Below the pieces are notes generated by a model. The model was not told where the DNA came from and searched no databases. It was given only the letters and a program-made list of their open reading frames with translations. The position numbers were made by a program, and so were the translations under genes. Positions 37,976-49,497 of a DNA stretch of 64,000 nucleotides are shown here, piece by piece (the stretch's first letter is position 1; the number at the start of each line of letters is the position of its first letter). Origin of the DNA: Ailanthus altissimus (lineage: Eukaryota; Streptophyta; Magnoliopsida; Sapindales; Simaroubaceae); contig OX327703.1 of NCBI GenBank assembly GCA_946807835.1, positions 2,859,501-2,923,500 of the forward strand, read 5' to 3'.

Positions 37976-39310
37976 CTTATAATATTTAATTAAAATTAAA
38001 ATTGTAATTGATTAATATTTAACGTAATTAAAATTAAAATTAAAATTGGACTTAGAATTATAACACTTAACGTATTTAAAACTGAAATTGAAATTATATT
38101 ATTTTACGTAATTAAAATTTGAATTGGAACTAGAATTATAACAATTAACATTTATTGAAATTAAAATTAGAATTAGAATTAGAATTATAACTCTAACGTA
38201 ACTGAAATTGGAATTGAAATTTGAATTATAATATTTAACGTAATTGAAATATAAAATTTTATGTAATTAAAATTAGAATTAAAATTGAAATTGGAATTAT
38301 AACATTTAACATAATTAATATTGAATTTAGAATTATAACATGTAACGTAATTAAAATTAATATTGAAATTGAAATTGAAATTGGAATTACAATATTTTAC
38401 ATAATTGAAATCGAAATTAGAATTGGACTTATAACATTTAACATAATTAAAATTAAAATTTGAATTGAAATTATAACATTTAACTTAATTGAAATTAAAA
38501 TTAGAATTGTAATTATAACATTTAACATAATTAAAATCGAAATTAGAATTAAAATTGTAAGATCTAACAAAATATAAATCGACATTGTAATTAAATATAA
38601 CATTTAATGTAATTAAAATTGTAATTAAATTTAGAATTATAATATTTAACGTAATTAAAATTGATATTGTAATTATAATATTTAACATAAATGAAATTAA
38701 AATTATAACATTTAACATAATTAAAATTAGAATTCGAATTGTAACATTTAAGGTAATTAAAATTGAATTTAAATTGAAATTAGAATTATAACATTTAACA
38801 TAATTGAAACTGAAATTAGATTTAGAATTATAACATTTAATGTAATCAAAACTTGAAATTGGAATTAGAATTACAATATTTAACGTAATTGAATTTGAAT
38901 TTCAAACTAAAATTAGAATTGAATTTATAACATTTAACGTAGTTGAAATTAAAATTGAATTTAGAATTATTAACATTTAACGTAATTAAATTTAAAATTA
39001 AAATTAGTTTAGATTATAAAATTTAATATAATTGAAATTTAATTTAAATTGGAATTAGAATTATTATATTTAACACAATTAAAATTAAAATTGATTGTGG
39101 AATTAAAATATTTAATCTAATTAAAATTAAAATTAAAATTTGAATATAACATTTAACGTAATTAAAATTTATATTTAAATTAGATTTGAAATTATAATAT
39201 TTTACGTAATTAAAATTGAAATTAGAATTGAATTATAACATTTAACATAATTAAAATATAAATTGAATATAAAATTATAAAATTTATTGTAATTGAAAGT
39301 AAAATTTTTG
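37976..39310. repeat. AT-rich minisatellite array
   Basis: About 30 degenerate units of roughly 36-55 bp run without interruption. Each contains a variant of ATTATAACATTTAACGTAAT followed by several AAAATTGAAATT/AGAATT hexamer-like blocks. Unit length varies because the number of internal 6-bp blocks varies. Open frames on the minus strand here (I/L/N-rich) are translations of the repeat. It has no similarity to nearby transposons that I can see. Confidence 0.92.
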
Positions 39311-39660
39311 GTATGTATTTTATCTTTATTTTTTTATTGATTGTTATTATTGGAATAATATTTAATTTATGTTTCTAAATTATATAAAATATATATATTT
39401 TAAAAATAAATATTATAATAACTTTATTTTCTTTTTTTAATTTTATTTTTGAACTTAATTGATTTTAAATTTATGATTATGATTTTATGTGTTAATTATA
39501 TTAATATAGGGGTCTTTATGAAAAAAAACTAAAATGACCGGTAATACCTTGTATTGCCAGTCATTTTTGACTACGTCAGTTGACTGTATAGCATAACCAG
39601 CTACATTGTAGTCTTTTCCTATTGTTATTATTATTATACAAATAGTTGTCATGTATAGTG

Positions 39661-39711
39661 GTAGAATTAAAATTTAAGGTTGGGGCAGATTGCCCTAACT
39701 TTAAATTCTAC
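39661..39711. repeat. Imperfect inverted repeat
   Basis: GTAGAATT...TTTAAGGTTGGGGCA faces TTGCCCTAACTTTAAATTCTAC. Most positions pair, giving a stem of about 22 bp with small bulges and a 2-nt loop. It could be a short foldback element or a strong RNA hairpin. Confidence 0.75.
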
Positions 39712-39879
39712 ACTTATTAAGAAATTTTATAAAATAAATTGGTTCAAATTTATTTTTAAATTTAAAAGGTGATAAGAGAATTCAAAAAAATAAATACATT
39801 CTAATAAAAAGAAATTCTTCCCATTCTTTCTAAGAAATTCTATTATCTCTATAAGGAAAATAAATCTTAGGGTATATTC

Positions 39880-40494
39880 ACCACTCAACAGCTACCTAAC
39901 TTGAGTATCAAAGGGTCATCGCCAATCACTCCGTCGCCACCAATTGCTGACCTTGTGTTTCATGTGTTCCTTAAATCCCCTCACTCTACCTAGCTTGTAG
40001 CTTGACTCACCCAACTTGTAACTAGTCTCTAGCTTGATTCTAACTCAATCTCAGTTTCTATACCATTAAATTAGAGGCCTAAATCCAACTTTTGGTATCG
40101 AAAAGTCTAACAATTCAGATTTCCCTTCCTTTACAAATCACACAATGTTCAGAGTTGGCCTTAGGCCAAAAATCACACTCGAAAAAGCCTACCTTTAGAT
40201 GTTTTATCAAATTTGACCAATTAAGAGTTTGTGCAAATACTCTACCATATTTGAAATGTCAAAGGAAACTAGTGCCTTGACCAAAAATTCACTAATTGAG
40301 TGAGCAGTTGTAAAATCTATTTTTATTATAATTATATATTTTTCTTTTAAATTCAAATTTAAGAAAAATTATCCTCATTTTTTTTAGTTAAGGACAAGGA
40401 AATAAGGTAAACTTCAAATCTTAAAGTGTAAATTTTAAAAGTACATTTTGGGAAGTACATTTGCTATTAAAAAGAAGAAGAAAGTGTTGCGGAT
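39880..40494. other. Possible LTR-retrotransposon remnant
   Basis: Less AT-rich than its surroundings. TAACTTGAGTATCAAAGGGT near 39898, followed by a TCGCC-containing patch, resembles a conserved segment of many plant LTRs. A 62-codon open frame at 40092-40280 has no recognised domain. Ends and family cannot be set. Confidence 0.3.
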
Positions 40495-41439
40495 ATTAAG
40501 TTATGCACTTTAATTTGACACTCTTATGACATCAACTAAGCCATAACCTTGATACCCCTTTTATTTTATGCGCAACAAAAAATCATAACTCACACCATAA
40601 GCAAGAACATATAAGATTAACACACCAATAAAGATAAAGAAAACAAACTAATCAACAAGACACAAGATATATGTAGAATCCATGATCTAACTTCTTATTA
40701 TTGAAATAAATCACTAAGTATCTTCTTACATAATTAATGATCCCACAAGACCCCTTAGTATCTCCCATAGAGACCTCTAAGTATCTACTATTGATCACTA
40801 TGACTCCCTAAGACCTCTTAGTATCTCCTCATAAGAGATTTTTATAAGGAATATAAGAATAGCCTGAGCATCTAAGCCAAAAGGATCTATGATGTTTCTC
40901 TTTTATTTACTTAAAGAACCTAGAGAAAAAATACTTTCCAAAGGTTACACCCTAGTGCATCACGCACTTAGTGCCTACCTAACTCATCTATTCTCTCTTA
41001 TAGTTATATCTTGAAACCTTAGATGCTTAATTTTGAAACCTTAGATGCTTAATCTTAAACAAAGGGTTTACAAGTGTTTATATAGGGTGTATTTCGTGCC
41101 TATTAACCTTATTCCTTGTTGGAGTAAGAGTCCATTTGTTTTGGAAGTCTAAAACTTCCTAAAATCTGAAATCCCGAACTAAAACGGACATCTTGACGCG
41201 TCTGGGTGCCGCGGTGTGGGCCCTTCTCGCGCCCACCGCTGTGGTTCTGGCAGCTTCTCTCACGATTTTTTTGTTTCCTTCACGTCTTCAAGTTCCGTTT
41301 CACTTCCTTCTTCGTGTCTCATATATCCTAGACTTTTCTATATGTGTCTCACATGTTCTAAATTTTTTGTGACTCTCCACTTTAATATTCATCTTAATTT
41401 TTATCCAATTAAAATTATTAAATCACAAATTTTTTAACA
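40495..41439 (-). mobile_element. Solo LTR, family A, copy 2
   Basis: 945 bp, beginning TGTTGCGGATATTAAG and ending TTTTTTAACA, collinear with copy 1 at 13356-14320. Flanks GAAAG and AAAAG match at four of five bases, consistent with a decayed target duplication. A clear minus-strand TATA box (TATATAAA, 41084-41077) sets the likely orientation. Just upstream of it on that strand is a GC-rich segment (41189-41255, with CGCGTCTGGGTGCCGCGGTG) that replaces the GTGAACAGTA repeats of copy 1. No internal genes adjoin. Confidence 0.88.
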
Positions 41440-42735
41440 AAAAGAAAAAGAAAAGAAGAGAAGTGAGATAATGTCTGTCAGAAAATAAAAGGGACGGGTG
41501 TGTGAGAAAAAAGAAAGAGGACGTGTGTGTGTGTGTGAGAGGAAAAAAAAAAAGGAGACGTGAGTTTAGAATAGTTATGGAAGGAAGAAGCAATTGTGGG
41601 ACTGAGAAAATTGAGACGTAATTTGTGAAGATAGTGGAAGAGTTGTAGTTGAGAATTTATAACGTTGGTTTGTTACGGTATTTGTGTTGGATTGGTGGTT
41701 TCTCATTGTTCTTCTTTTTATCTTCAGGAAGAGAAGCTAACTCAAAACAAGTAGGAGAATTTGAAGCACATCAAAATTGATTCATCTGAATGGTGAATGG
41801 AATAATATATTTATTTATGTATAATTATGTTTTGTAAGAAAATAGAAGAAGTTTTATGTTTCTGATATATTAAAATTCTATTGCTTTATTTTCTTGTCAA
41901 AAATTTTCTACGAGTATTTTACATGAAATATTATGGAAATCAATTTTTGTAGATTGAAGGATTCGTGATTATTATTCATTATGCTAAGTCGTTGAATCCT
42001 ATTAAAAAGCTTTAGTGATAAAAGATTTTATTGGCGGATTCTAGAAATTAAAATTTTAATAAGTTTCAACATCTTCTCACTTATTGTAATGATTGGGTTA
42101 AGGTGGTTTATATTTGATTCTGGACTCTGTTAGCTATTTCCGAATTGAAAGACAATTTGAATATTTTTCTTAGTAAATATATTAATAAGAGGAGTTAGAA
42201 TTAAATTATGAGGTATGTCTTGACTAAACACATTAAATCGCCTTTTGCTTTGGTAGATTTATATGGTTTAATTTTTTATATAATTCAGTGATAACTTTTT
42301 AGATAGGAATAAAAATTATAATACTTTTTTTTAAATTTTTTTAATACAGAGGATTCCTACATAGAACAATTGTAAAACATAATTAACTGATTAAATTTTT
42401 TTAAAAATTTGAAAAAATAATCAACTCATTTTAATTTTTTATTTAAAAATTACTTGAAGAACAACCAAGAGAAAATTTAAAAACTTATAGAATGAGGAAA
42501 AAAGAGATTTTATTCTTCTTGTTAAATTGTACCTTATACAAAGGAGAGAGTGGCCTTATATAGTTAAAATTTTTTAATACAAATAAAACAACAATAATTA
42601 AAAAGTTTTTGACATAACATGCAGACCATCGTACAAAAAAATTATTACAAATTGAAAAAAAATAAAAATAAAAGTATAAAATAAAGTTGGGGCCACATGA
42701 TAATTATGAGCACATGGGCTCATTTTTTGAGGGTT
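41440..42735 (-). other. Probable noncoding part of an endogenous pararetrovirus
   Basis: The viral polyprotein stops at 51541-51543, a few bases from the copia-2 insertion, so the flank on the other side of that insertion should be its noncoding region. It has a minus-strand TATA box, listed separately, and pyrimidine-rich tracts (41440-41560 read on the minus strand). No coding region is recognised. A (GT)n run lies near 41525. The viral identity of this part is inferred from the insertion geometry, not from homology. Confidence 0.45.
42554..42562 (-). promoter_or_regulatory. TATA box, candidate pararetrovirus promoter
   Basis: On the minus strand TATATAAGG is followed by CCACTCTCTCC, a good core-promoter and start-site layout. 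With the copia-2 element removed it lies about 180 bp downstream of the polyprotein stop, where Caulimoviridae carry their full-length RNA promoter. Activity is untested and the genome copy is broken. Confidence 0.5.
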
Positions 42736-42740
42736 GCTTT

Positions 42741-44875
42741 TGTTGGAGATTTAATATATGTGGTATATGTATGTACAATTGTGTTTATTACCTAAATACG
42801 TATTATATAGCGGTTGAAGCATTAAAATATACAATAAAAATAATTAATAAAATATATTAATCTCATTAATATATTAGTAGTGTTGAGAAATCACCTGAAC
42901 ATATAAAGTTATACTCATATATCCTCGAAGTCCGCATGAAGACTAACTCATTGTCAGTTCTAGTCACCAACTTAGTAGGCTTGGCGAGTTAGAACAACAG
43001 TCTTATAGCCAGCACTGGGTTTAACTCTTAAAACCCTAAATGGTCGGTAGTGTGTATTATTCCTTTTTTTTAAAAGGATAAAGAAATGGAATTTAAAGCA
43101 ATTTACAATTGCTTCTTTTGGTACCATAGAAAAGTTTTTTTTCTTTTTTCTTTCTCGGCACCATTTCATTTTCTCTCTTTCTCCATTTCCGTCACACAAC
43201 ACACACACCACACATATCTCATATTTCATATATATATATATATATAATATAAATATAATAATAATATAATATAATATATAATATTAATAATAGTATAATA
43301 ATATAATGGATGCCAACTATTTAGCGGCAAAATAAAATAATATTAAATAAAATAATAATATATTATAATGAGATATTTTAATTATTAACAATTAAATAAT
43401 CAATGTGTGAAATGATAATTTTGCCTCTTATAAATAGTTTCAAGTATACCCCTAGTGGGTCTCATCAAATTTCACACTTATGTAAATTTAACCGAGGGTC
43501 CACAATACGCTACTTGTCATTATACAATTAATAAATAACAATTATTGACTAATTGTTGTATTTAACACTTAAATACAGATACGCACGCATTCTTATGATA
43601 GTGTTGGATATTATTGGATTAAATAATTTAATTCGGCACACTACCCCAGTGCACAATGAGTATACTCCATATCGCAGAACTCCTTAGGTTTACACCTGAT
43701 TCGTCAAATGAAACTATTCCACGAGTTCGTGAACATTGCCCCACGCACACAACACAAATATACAAATCAGCGCGTTGAACTATACAAGTTGAGGTTACAA
43801 CGCATACGTATATTTCTTCCGTCATGATATCCTAAATGTGTTGGGGATATAGATTATCATCGTCAAATCCCTGTGTGCTCATCCATGTCGTATCTTCAGA
43901 CTTGTATCTCACTGAACAATATGTAAAAACTCATTTGCTATATTGTTCCACCTTGACAGAAACTCTTTTTTGGGATTAATGCTTGTGGCCACAAGATTTT
44001 CCGAGATACAGTCTCAAAGCATCTGTATATCTAACTCCCTATGTGAGCTGACAGATCCTATATTTGTACACACTGGACTCTATAAGCATCGGACCATATC
44101 CAGTGACACCTAACGGTCACGCCATGAAAGGTCAGTGACATGCGTGGAACCAAAGTATGGTGGATCACTTATAAGTCTACTATAACACTCAGGTCAAAGG
44201 ACCACATATATTACTTAACTTGAGAGGACCCTCCGTTGACTGCTTACATAGGGTGTCTATTGGAGGCCTTAGTGAGTTTGTCTTACATCCAGTCCTAACT
44301 GGATACCCATATGTCAATACGAGCTCCAAGTTCACGGTTGGCTAGAAATGACCATCTATACCCTATAGGTATGACATATGCTAATCTATATAAAAGTATT
44401 CACCGACAGACCCGCATCGGCAGAAATAGATCAGGGACAATTATTTGAGAACATACTTGCGCAATTGACATTTTCTTGCACCCGATTGTAACTCTTGCAA
44501 CTATACAGTTACTTGTATAATCTCAGGTCTATGTCCCATTATAGACAAGGCTTCAACTCTTGAATCTTCGCTAAGTATTATAACCAGTTAATATTTAGAT
44601 GTGCTAACATTTAACATTTATATCTCTCAGCGTGGCTAACTATGAGCCTTTATCTAAACTACTTTAGATCTTATCTAAACTACTTTAGATCTTATCTAAA
44701 CTTCTTTAGATCTGATCTGAACTACTTCAGATCATACAATGTCTGTAATGTTACAATGCATGGTACCATATAAATAGGTATTAGCGATTTATTGGGAGTG
44801 TACATTTGTATAATTACACAAGTATATGTACATTCAGGGATGGTACGTAAGCACCGACTCTAACAACCTCCCACT
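42741..44875 (-). repeat. Copia-2 3' LTR (left)
   Basis: 2135 bp, TGTTGGAGATTTAATATA ... CCGACTCTAACA. It contains four 21-bp palindromic units at 44651-44735 and an AT-rich microsatellite-like patch at 43226-43330. Confidence 0.92.
44651..44735. repeat. 21-bp palindromic tandem repeat in copia-2 LTR
   Basis: Three units of TATCTAAACTACTTTAGATC plus T, and a fourth variant GATCTGAACTACTTCAGATC. Each unit is nearly self-complementary (ATCTAAA/TTTAGAT). The right LTR has two units, so copy number changed after or during insertion. Confidence 0.93.
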
Positions 44876-47800
44876 TACTCTAGTGTCATTCTTAATGGTA
44901 TCTCATACACATCGACTTTAGGTGTTTTATAAACACTTTTAAAGTTATGGCCTTAGAAAGTGGGTTCTCTAAATTATTTATAGAACATTTCTATAAATAA
45001 TCACATTTTTTTAAGCTTAGATCCCTCTAGTTATGTGAGACTTTTCTTAATATGATTAGAGTACTAGAATTCTCTTAGCACATTGGCCTATTCAATGACC
45101 AAGTTTTATCGCAAACTATAAGATAAGATCTATCTGTCTTGGAACTCTTCCAAGGTCAGTGATAAACCTACGAATTCACACTGCTTTTTTTGCTGCGCGC
45201 CCATAATAAATTAGCAGTGAATCTCAATTTGGTGTAATTCTAACTCTTCTAGTACGAATGAGAATGAATATATTCTCAGATGTAGACTATCTATCATTTA
45301 AGTCAAATTAGAAGTCTGACTCCGTGTATCTTTTCACTTGTAAGCCACTTTCTCCATATTTGATAAACTTATCATTTGTACCCTCAAGGTACCTCAGGAT
45401 ATGTTTGACTACCATCAAATGGTGGTCACCTGAATCAGATTGGAATCAGCTCACAACTCTTACAACCATACTAATATCAGATCTTAAATACATCATAGCA
45501 TAAATCAAGCTCTCAATAGCTGATATATCTGGTGCATCAGACACTCTAACTTTCTCATCTGCCATCTAAAGAGACACTCTTCTCGAAAGATGAATACCAG
45601 GTCCAAAAGATATGTTAACAAACTCATAATTAACAAAATTGTACATTTCAAAGACACTATTAATGTGAAATAATTTGAGAGAGTTTTATCAGCTTCCTAG
45701 CTCTATCTCTATAAAACTTTATACCCAGTATAAAGAAAGTCTCTCCCAAATCCTTAATGGAGAAATTCTTATGAGTTGCTTCTGATCGATTATAACATAC
45801 TGACATCATTCCCAATGACCAGTATGTTATCAACAAAGAGTATCAAGAAAACTATTATGCTCCCATTAACCTTTCTTGCATACAAGCTTCCTCATTATTT
45901 TGATAAAACCTGACAATCTGATTATCTCATCAAAATAATGATTACAGCTCCGGGAAGATTGTTTAAGCCTATAAATGGATTTCTTCAGTCTGCATAGCAG
46001 ACCAGAAGTCTGACTGGACGTAAAAATTTTAGGCTGTTCCATGAATATCTTTTACTCGAGCTATCCATTTAAGAATGCCGTCTTTACATCCATCTGCCAA
46101 ACCTCAAGGTCATATTGTGCTGTAAGAGCTAATAACATTCTAATCGACTTTAACATCAATATTGGTCCAAAGGTTTCCTCTTAGTTGATCCCAGATCAAT
46201 GGGGATTACCTTTCTAAAACTAATATAGGGCCTAGAAGGTCTCTACCTTCCATCTGGCTCCCACTACCTCTTTGTAAACCTTTTACAACTAATGAAAAAA
46301 ATTCCCACGGGTAGCTTTACCAAGTCCCAAACTTGATTCTGATGTATAAAGTCAAATTTTATTTTTTATGGCTTCTTGCTATTTTCTGAATCGATGTCTA
46401 ATATCATATCCTTATAGGTCAAAGGATTATTTTCTTATACCAAGAAAACTCCAAGTTCACCTTTAGGCATCAAACATATCTAATAGATGACCTAGACATC
46501 CCTTTTGACCTATTTAAAGAGTGTGTTAAAAGGCCATTACTTAATTGAGCCTGAGTTCCCATCCTTGGTTCATTGATTTCTAAATTGACTTCACCAAATT
46601 TAAACCTTCTATGATTTCCACGATCCATGAGAAACTCTTTCTTTAGAATAATGGTATATTGAAAAATGAACACACTTCGCTTCTCTGAATCATAGAACTA
46701 GTATCTTATTAAATTCACAGGATACTTAATGAACCTATATTGGTACCTCTTGGGTGAACCTATATTAAATTCACAGGATATTCTTACAAAACAGGATACC
46801 CTGCTGCGTAACTCTTACAAAACAAGATACCTTACTGCGTAACTTTTACATAAACAAGACAACTCTAAGTCTTAACTTATTTAAGATACAACTTCCTTCC
46901 TTTCTGTATCGCATATGGAATGAAAGGAACAGCTTCTGATGGAACTCTACTTAATAAGCAGTTGTCTTTGGAGTAGATTTTCATAGATATAGATCGGTAA
47001 CACTCACTATCAATTGGACCATATTTAATAAAGTCTGATTCCTCCCCTCATAAACATCATTATATTTTAAAGTACCCCGAGGACTATAGTGAGTAAGAAT
47101 CTCATTCTTCTTAAACAAATAAAAAACTCACTGTTAATGTACTCACTACCTCGATCTAATCGAAGAGATGTGATGTATATTTTAGTATGTTTAGTCATCA
47201 CCGTAAATACATTATTCATAAATTGGTTAAGTCTTTATGGTCAGATTAAGAATCCAACTATCTTTAACTAGACAGATAAACGTCTCATGCTTATATGACC
47301 TAAACTTATATACCACAGCTTCGTATCATTTAAGGATTTCGATCTACAAATATTTCTAATTATATATAATGTTCATTTATTAACTGATATTCAACTAATA
47401 AAACATCATCCATATCACATGAACATAGGGAACTATTCTAAATATTCATATGATATCCTTCACTGTCAAGTACAGGAAGGGACAAAATATGTCAAATGAT
47501 GTTTTGAATATTATACTAATTATGTAATACAACTATTGTATTGCATACTAGAAGTAAGTCATGCTACCCAACAACTTGGACTTGCATGAAATCACAATTT
47601 CATATTATTAATATTACTTCTACAAGCTGTTGCATTCTGGTCTCTCTCAATCCCTGCAACATATTGCAGATATGAGAAGGATATACAGTATCTCACACCC
47701 AACTTGAACTGGTATAATATGCTATAGAAATGTCTATGTTTGTCAAAAATAAACTTGTAGGAGTCTTCCTGACATTTATAAGGCTTCTAGGGTAATGGGA

Positions 47801-48050
47801 TTTTCAATACCCAACCTTACTGTAGTGGAAAGACTTTCATCTACATTGCTCTCTTGTTGATCTTTGGATAAATGTTACCTCTGAGGATTTATCCTGGGTG
47901 TTCTCCTCATCTTTTTCTCCTCACATATCTGGTCTCACCAGATATACTTGGAGTAAAAGATGAAGCACCTTTAACAAAAAAGGTCACACCCCTTTTATTC
48001 ATATCCTCTAGTGCGGTGTTATCAGAAATACCTTATGGCACACTTTGATG
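44876..48050 (-). pseudogene. Degenerate copia-2 pol and gag remains
   Basis: Minus-strand readable pieces, in expected order: gag-like basic segments near 48000-47860; a GAG-pre-integrase remnant near 47340-47260; an integrase core piece (LDRGSEYINSEF) near 47160-47125; an RT motif FVDNILVIGND near 45850-45815, in which the usual second Asp of YVDD is Asn; and an RNase H-side segment HHLMVVKHILRYLEGTNDKF near 45425-45365. Stops and frameshifts separate all of them, so no enzyme can be made. Confidence 0.75.
46781..46860. repeat. 31-bp tandem repeat inside copia-2 pol
   Basis: Two units of CTTACAAAACARGATACCYT plus RCTGCGTAA, followed by a partial third. The repeat interrupts the pol reading frame. 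Confidence 0.85.
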
Positions 48051-48387
48051 AACAATAAATTCAAAATTTTTTGAATCTAGAACATTTTTAAGATTCGTCT
48101 GTCAATCAGAGTAATTTCTAGTACTCTTGAGTTAGACTGCATCAACTATGCACACCAACTGGTTCGTAGTGGCCATTATACTTAACATGCCAAGATAACG
48201 GGAGATGTAAGCGGAATAGTCATTAAATTGTTAATAGAACGTTGAGGTATACTAATTATACATTTTTGATTTAAAATACCTTCTCACTATTTTACATAAT
48301 CTTGGTAATCTCTTGAATGGGAAGATGATAGTTTAAACTCTTTTAAACTATACAGCGGGAAGTAGATCCCATTAAAAATTACTCGGG

Positions 48388-48682
48388 CCTTACACTATAA
48401 CAATATTGGCCTTTGTAAATCCAATAACTAGACAACATTTATCAATTGTATCTCACGCAACTCTTACCATTTGATCCTGAATACACCTTATCCTCACGCT
48501 ATAGCAATATTGGATAAATGTATTCCAGATTAACTTGTCAATGATCAAATATATGCTACTGATACTACTCTCACACTGTAGCAATATTAAGCAATACTTT
48601 CGCATATATTTACCTCATCTCAGGTTTAATCAGTATAGCCCAAGTCCAACCGACCAAGTCTCTTATGCTGTAGCAATATTAA
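48388..48682. repeat. Interspersed ~20-bp motif, four copies
   Basis: CTYACRCTRTAGCAATATT-like motifs start near 48388, 48491, 48569 and 48661, spaced 80-100 bp apart with unrelated sequence between. They lie in the leader or early gag part of copia-2. Confidence 0.8.
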
Positions 48683-49039
48683 AAAAAGCCCAACGTGACT
48701 CGTCTAACACCGTATTGATAAGACAAATCAGAATAAAATATTATTTCATAATGTAATATTCTTCAATCTGATTAAGAGAGATTTTTGTTTCTAACCTTGG
48801 TCTCCATTCTTATAAGGAGGTTGATTCTCATTCAATTAATTTTTCTATGTAAGCATAACTAACCCCACCAGTAAGGCTCTTATTGTGGCTACCAACATAA
48901 AAATTAATTCTGGTTTATAATACAGACCGATAACTCATCACTGCATCTCATAAACCTTAATTTATAATGTAGACTGATAACTTTTATTACTACATCTTGT
49001 AAATCTACACATGCAAAATAATTTTGAAACACTGTTCAA

Positions 49040-49400
49040 AATTACTATAGCTATGAACAATATTTTACTGTTCATTTGATACTGTTCAAGCAAACAGTAT
49101 ACCACCGTGGGGTTGGATGGTATCGCTGGGAGGTCGAATCCCTAGCTCTGCGGTGCCAGACTACCTCGCTGCAGCATTTAGAGGTCGAACCCTCAGCGTC
49201 GTAGCGCCGATCCTTCACCATTATGGCGCGAATTTCAGAACTTCAGCGTCCCAGTGTGGGCTCGCCATCACCGCAGTACTGGGAGAAAGAACTCCCAGAG
49301 CCTTGGCGCCAGACCTTCAACGCTAGGAGGTCGAACCCCCAGTACCGTAGTGCCAAACCTCTGGCACTGCAACGCCCAGTGCTTCCCCTTTGGCATACAT
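49040..49400 (-). other. GC-rich repetitive leader cassette of copia-2
   Basis: Follows the primer site on the minus strand. Repeated words such as GGTCGAAYCCC, TAGYGCC and GCCAGA recur every 40-60 bp, and TACTGTTCA variants lie on its far side (49037-49092). Several short overlapping open frames here are by-products of the GC-rich composition. Its composition differs sharply from the surrounding AT-rich interior. Confidence 0.65.
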
Positions 49401-49497
49401 ATTTCAACACTTGAAACACGCCATTTACATTGGGACTTTTGCATCCATTCACTCAAGCAACACCAAAATATGTCATAAATGTCTATGATACCATTTA

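Noticed and set aside
38397..38718. Two overlapping minus-strand open frames rich in Ile/Leu/Asn
   Set aside because: They are translations of the AT-rich minisatellite; the pattern follows the DNA repeat, not a protein.
13356..41439. One 28-kb retrotransposon bounded by the two family A LTRs
   Set aside because: Each LTR has its own target-site flanks (GGAGG versus GAAAG/AAAAG), and two host genes lie between.
48388..48682. CRISPR-like array
   Set aside because: Short repeats with unique spacers are seen, but the repeats are imperfect, there are only four, and they lie inside a plant retrotransposon.
49117..49478. Five overlapping open frames on both strands
   Set aside because: They arise from the GC-rich repetitive leader of copia-2. 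None has domains or an independent start context.
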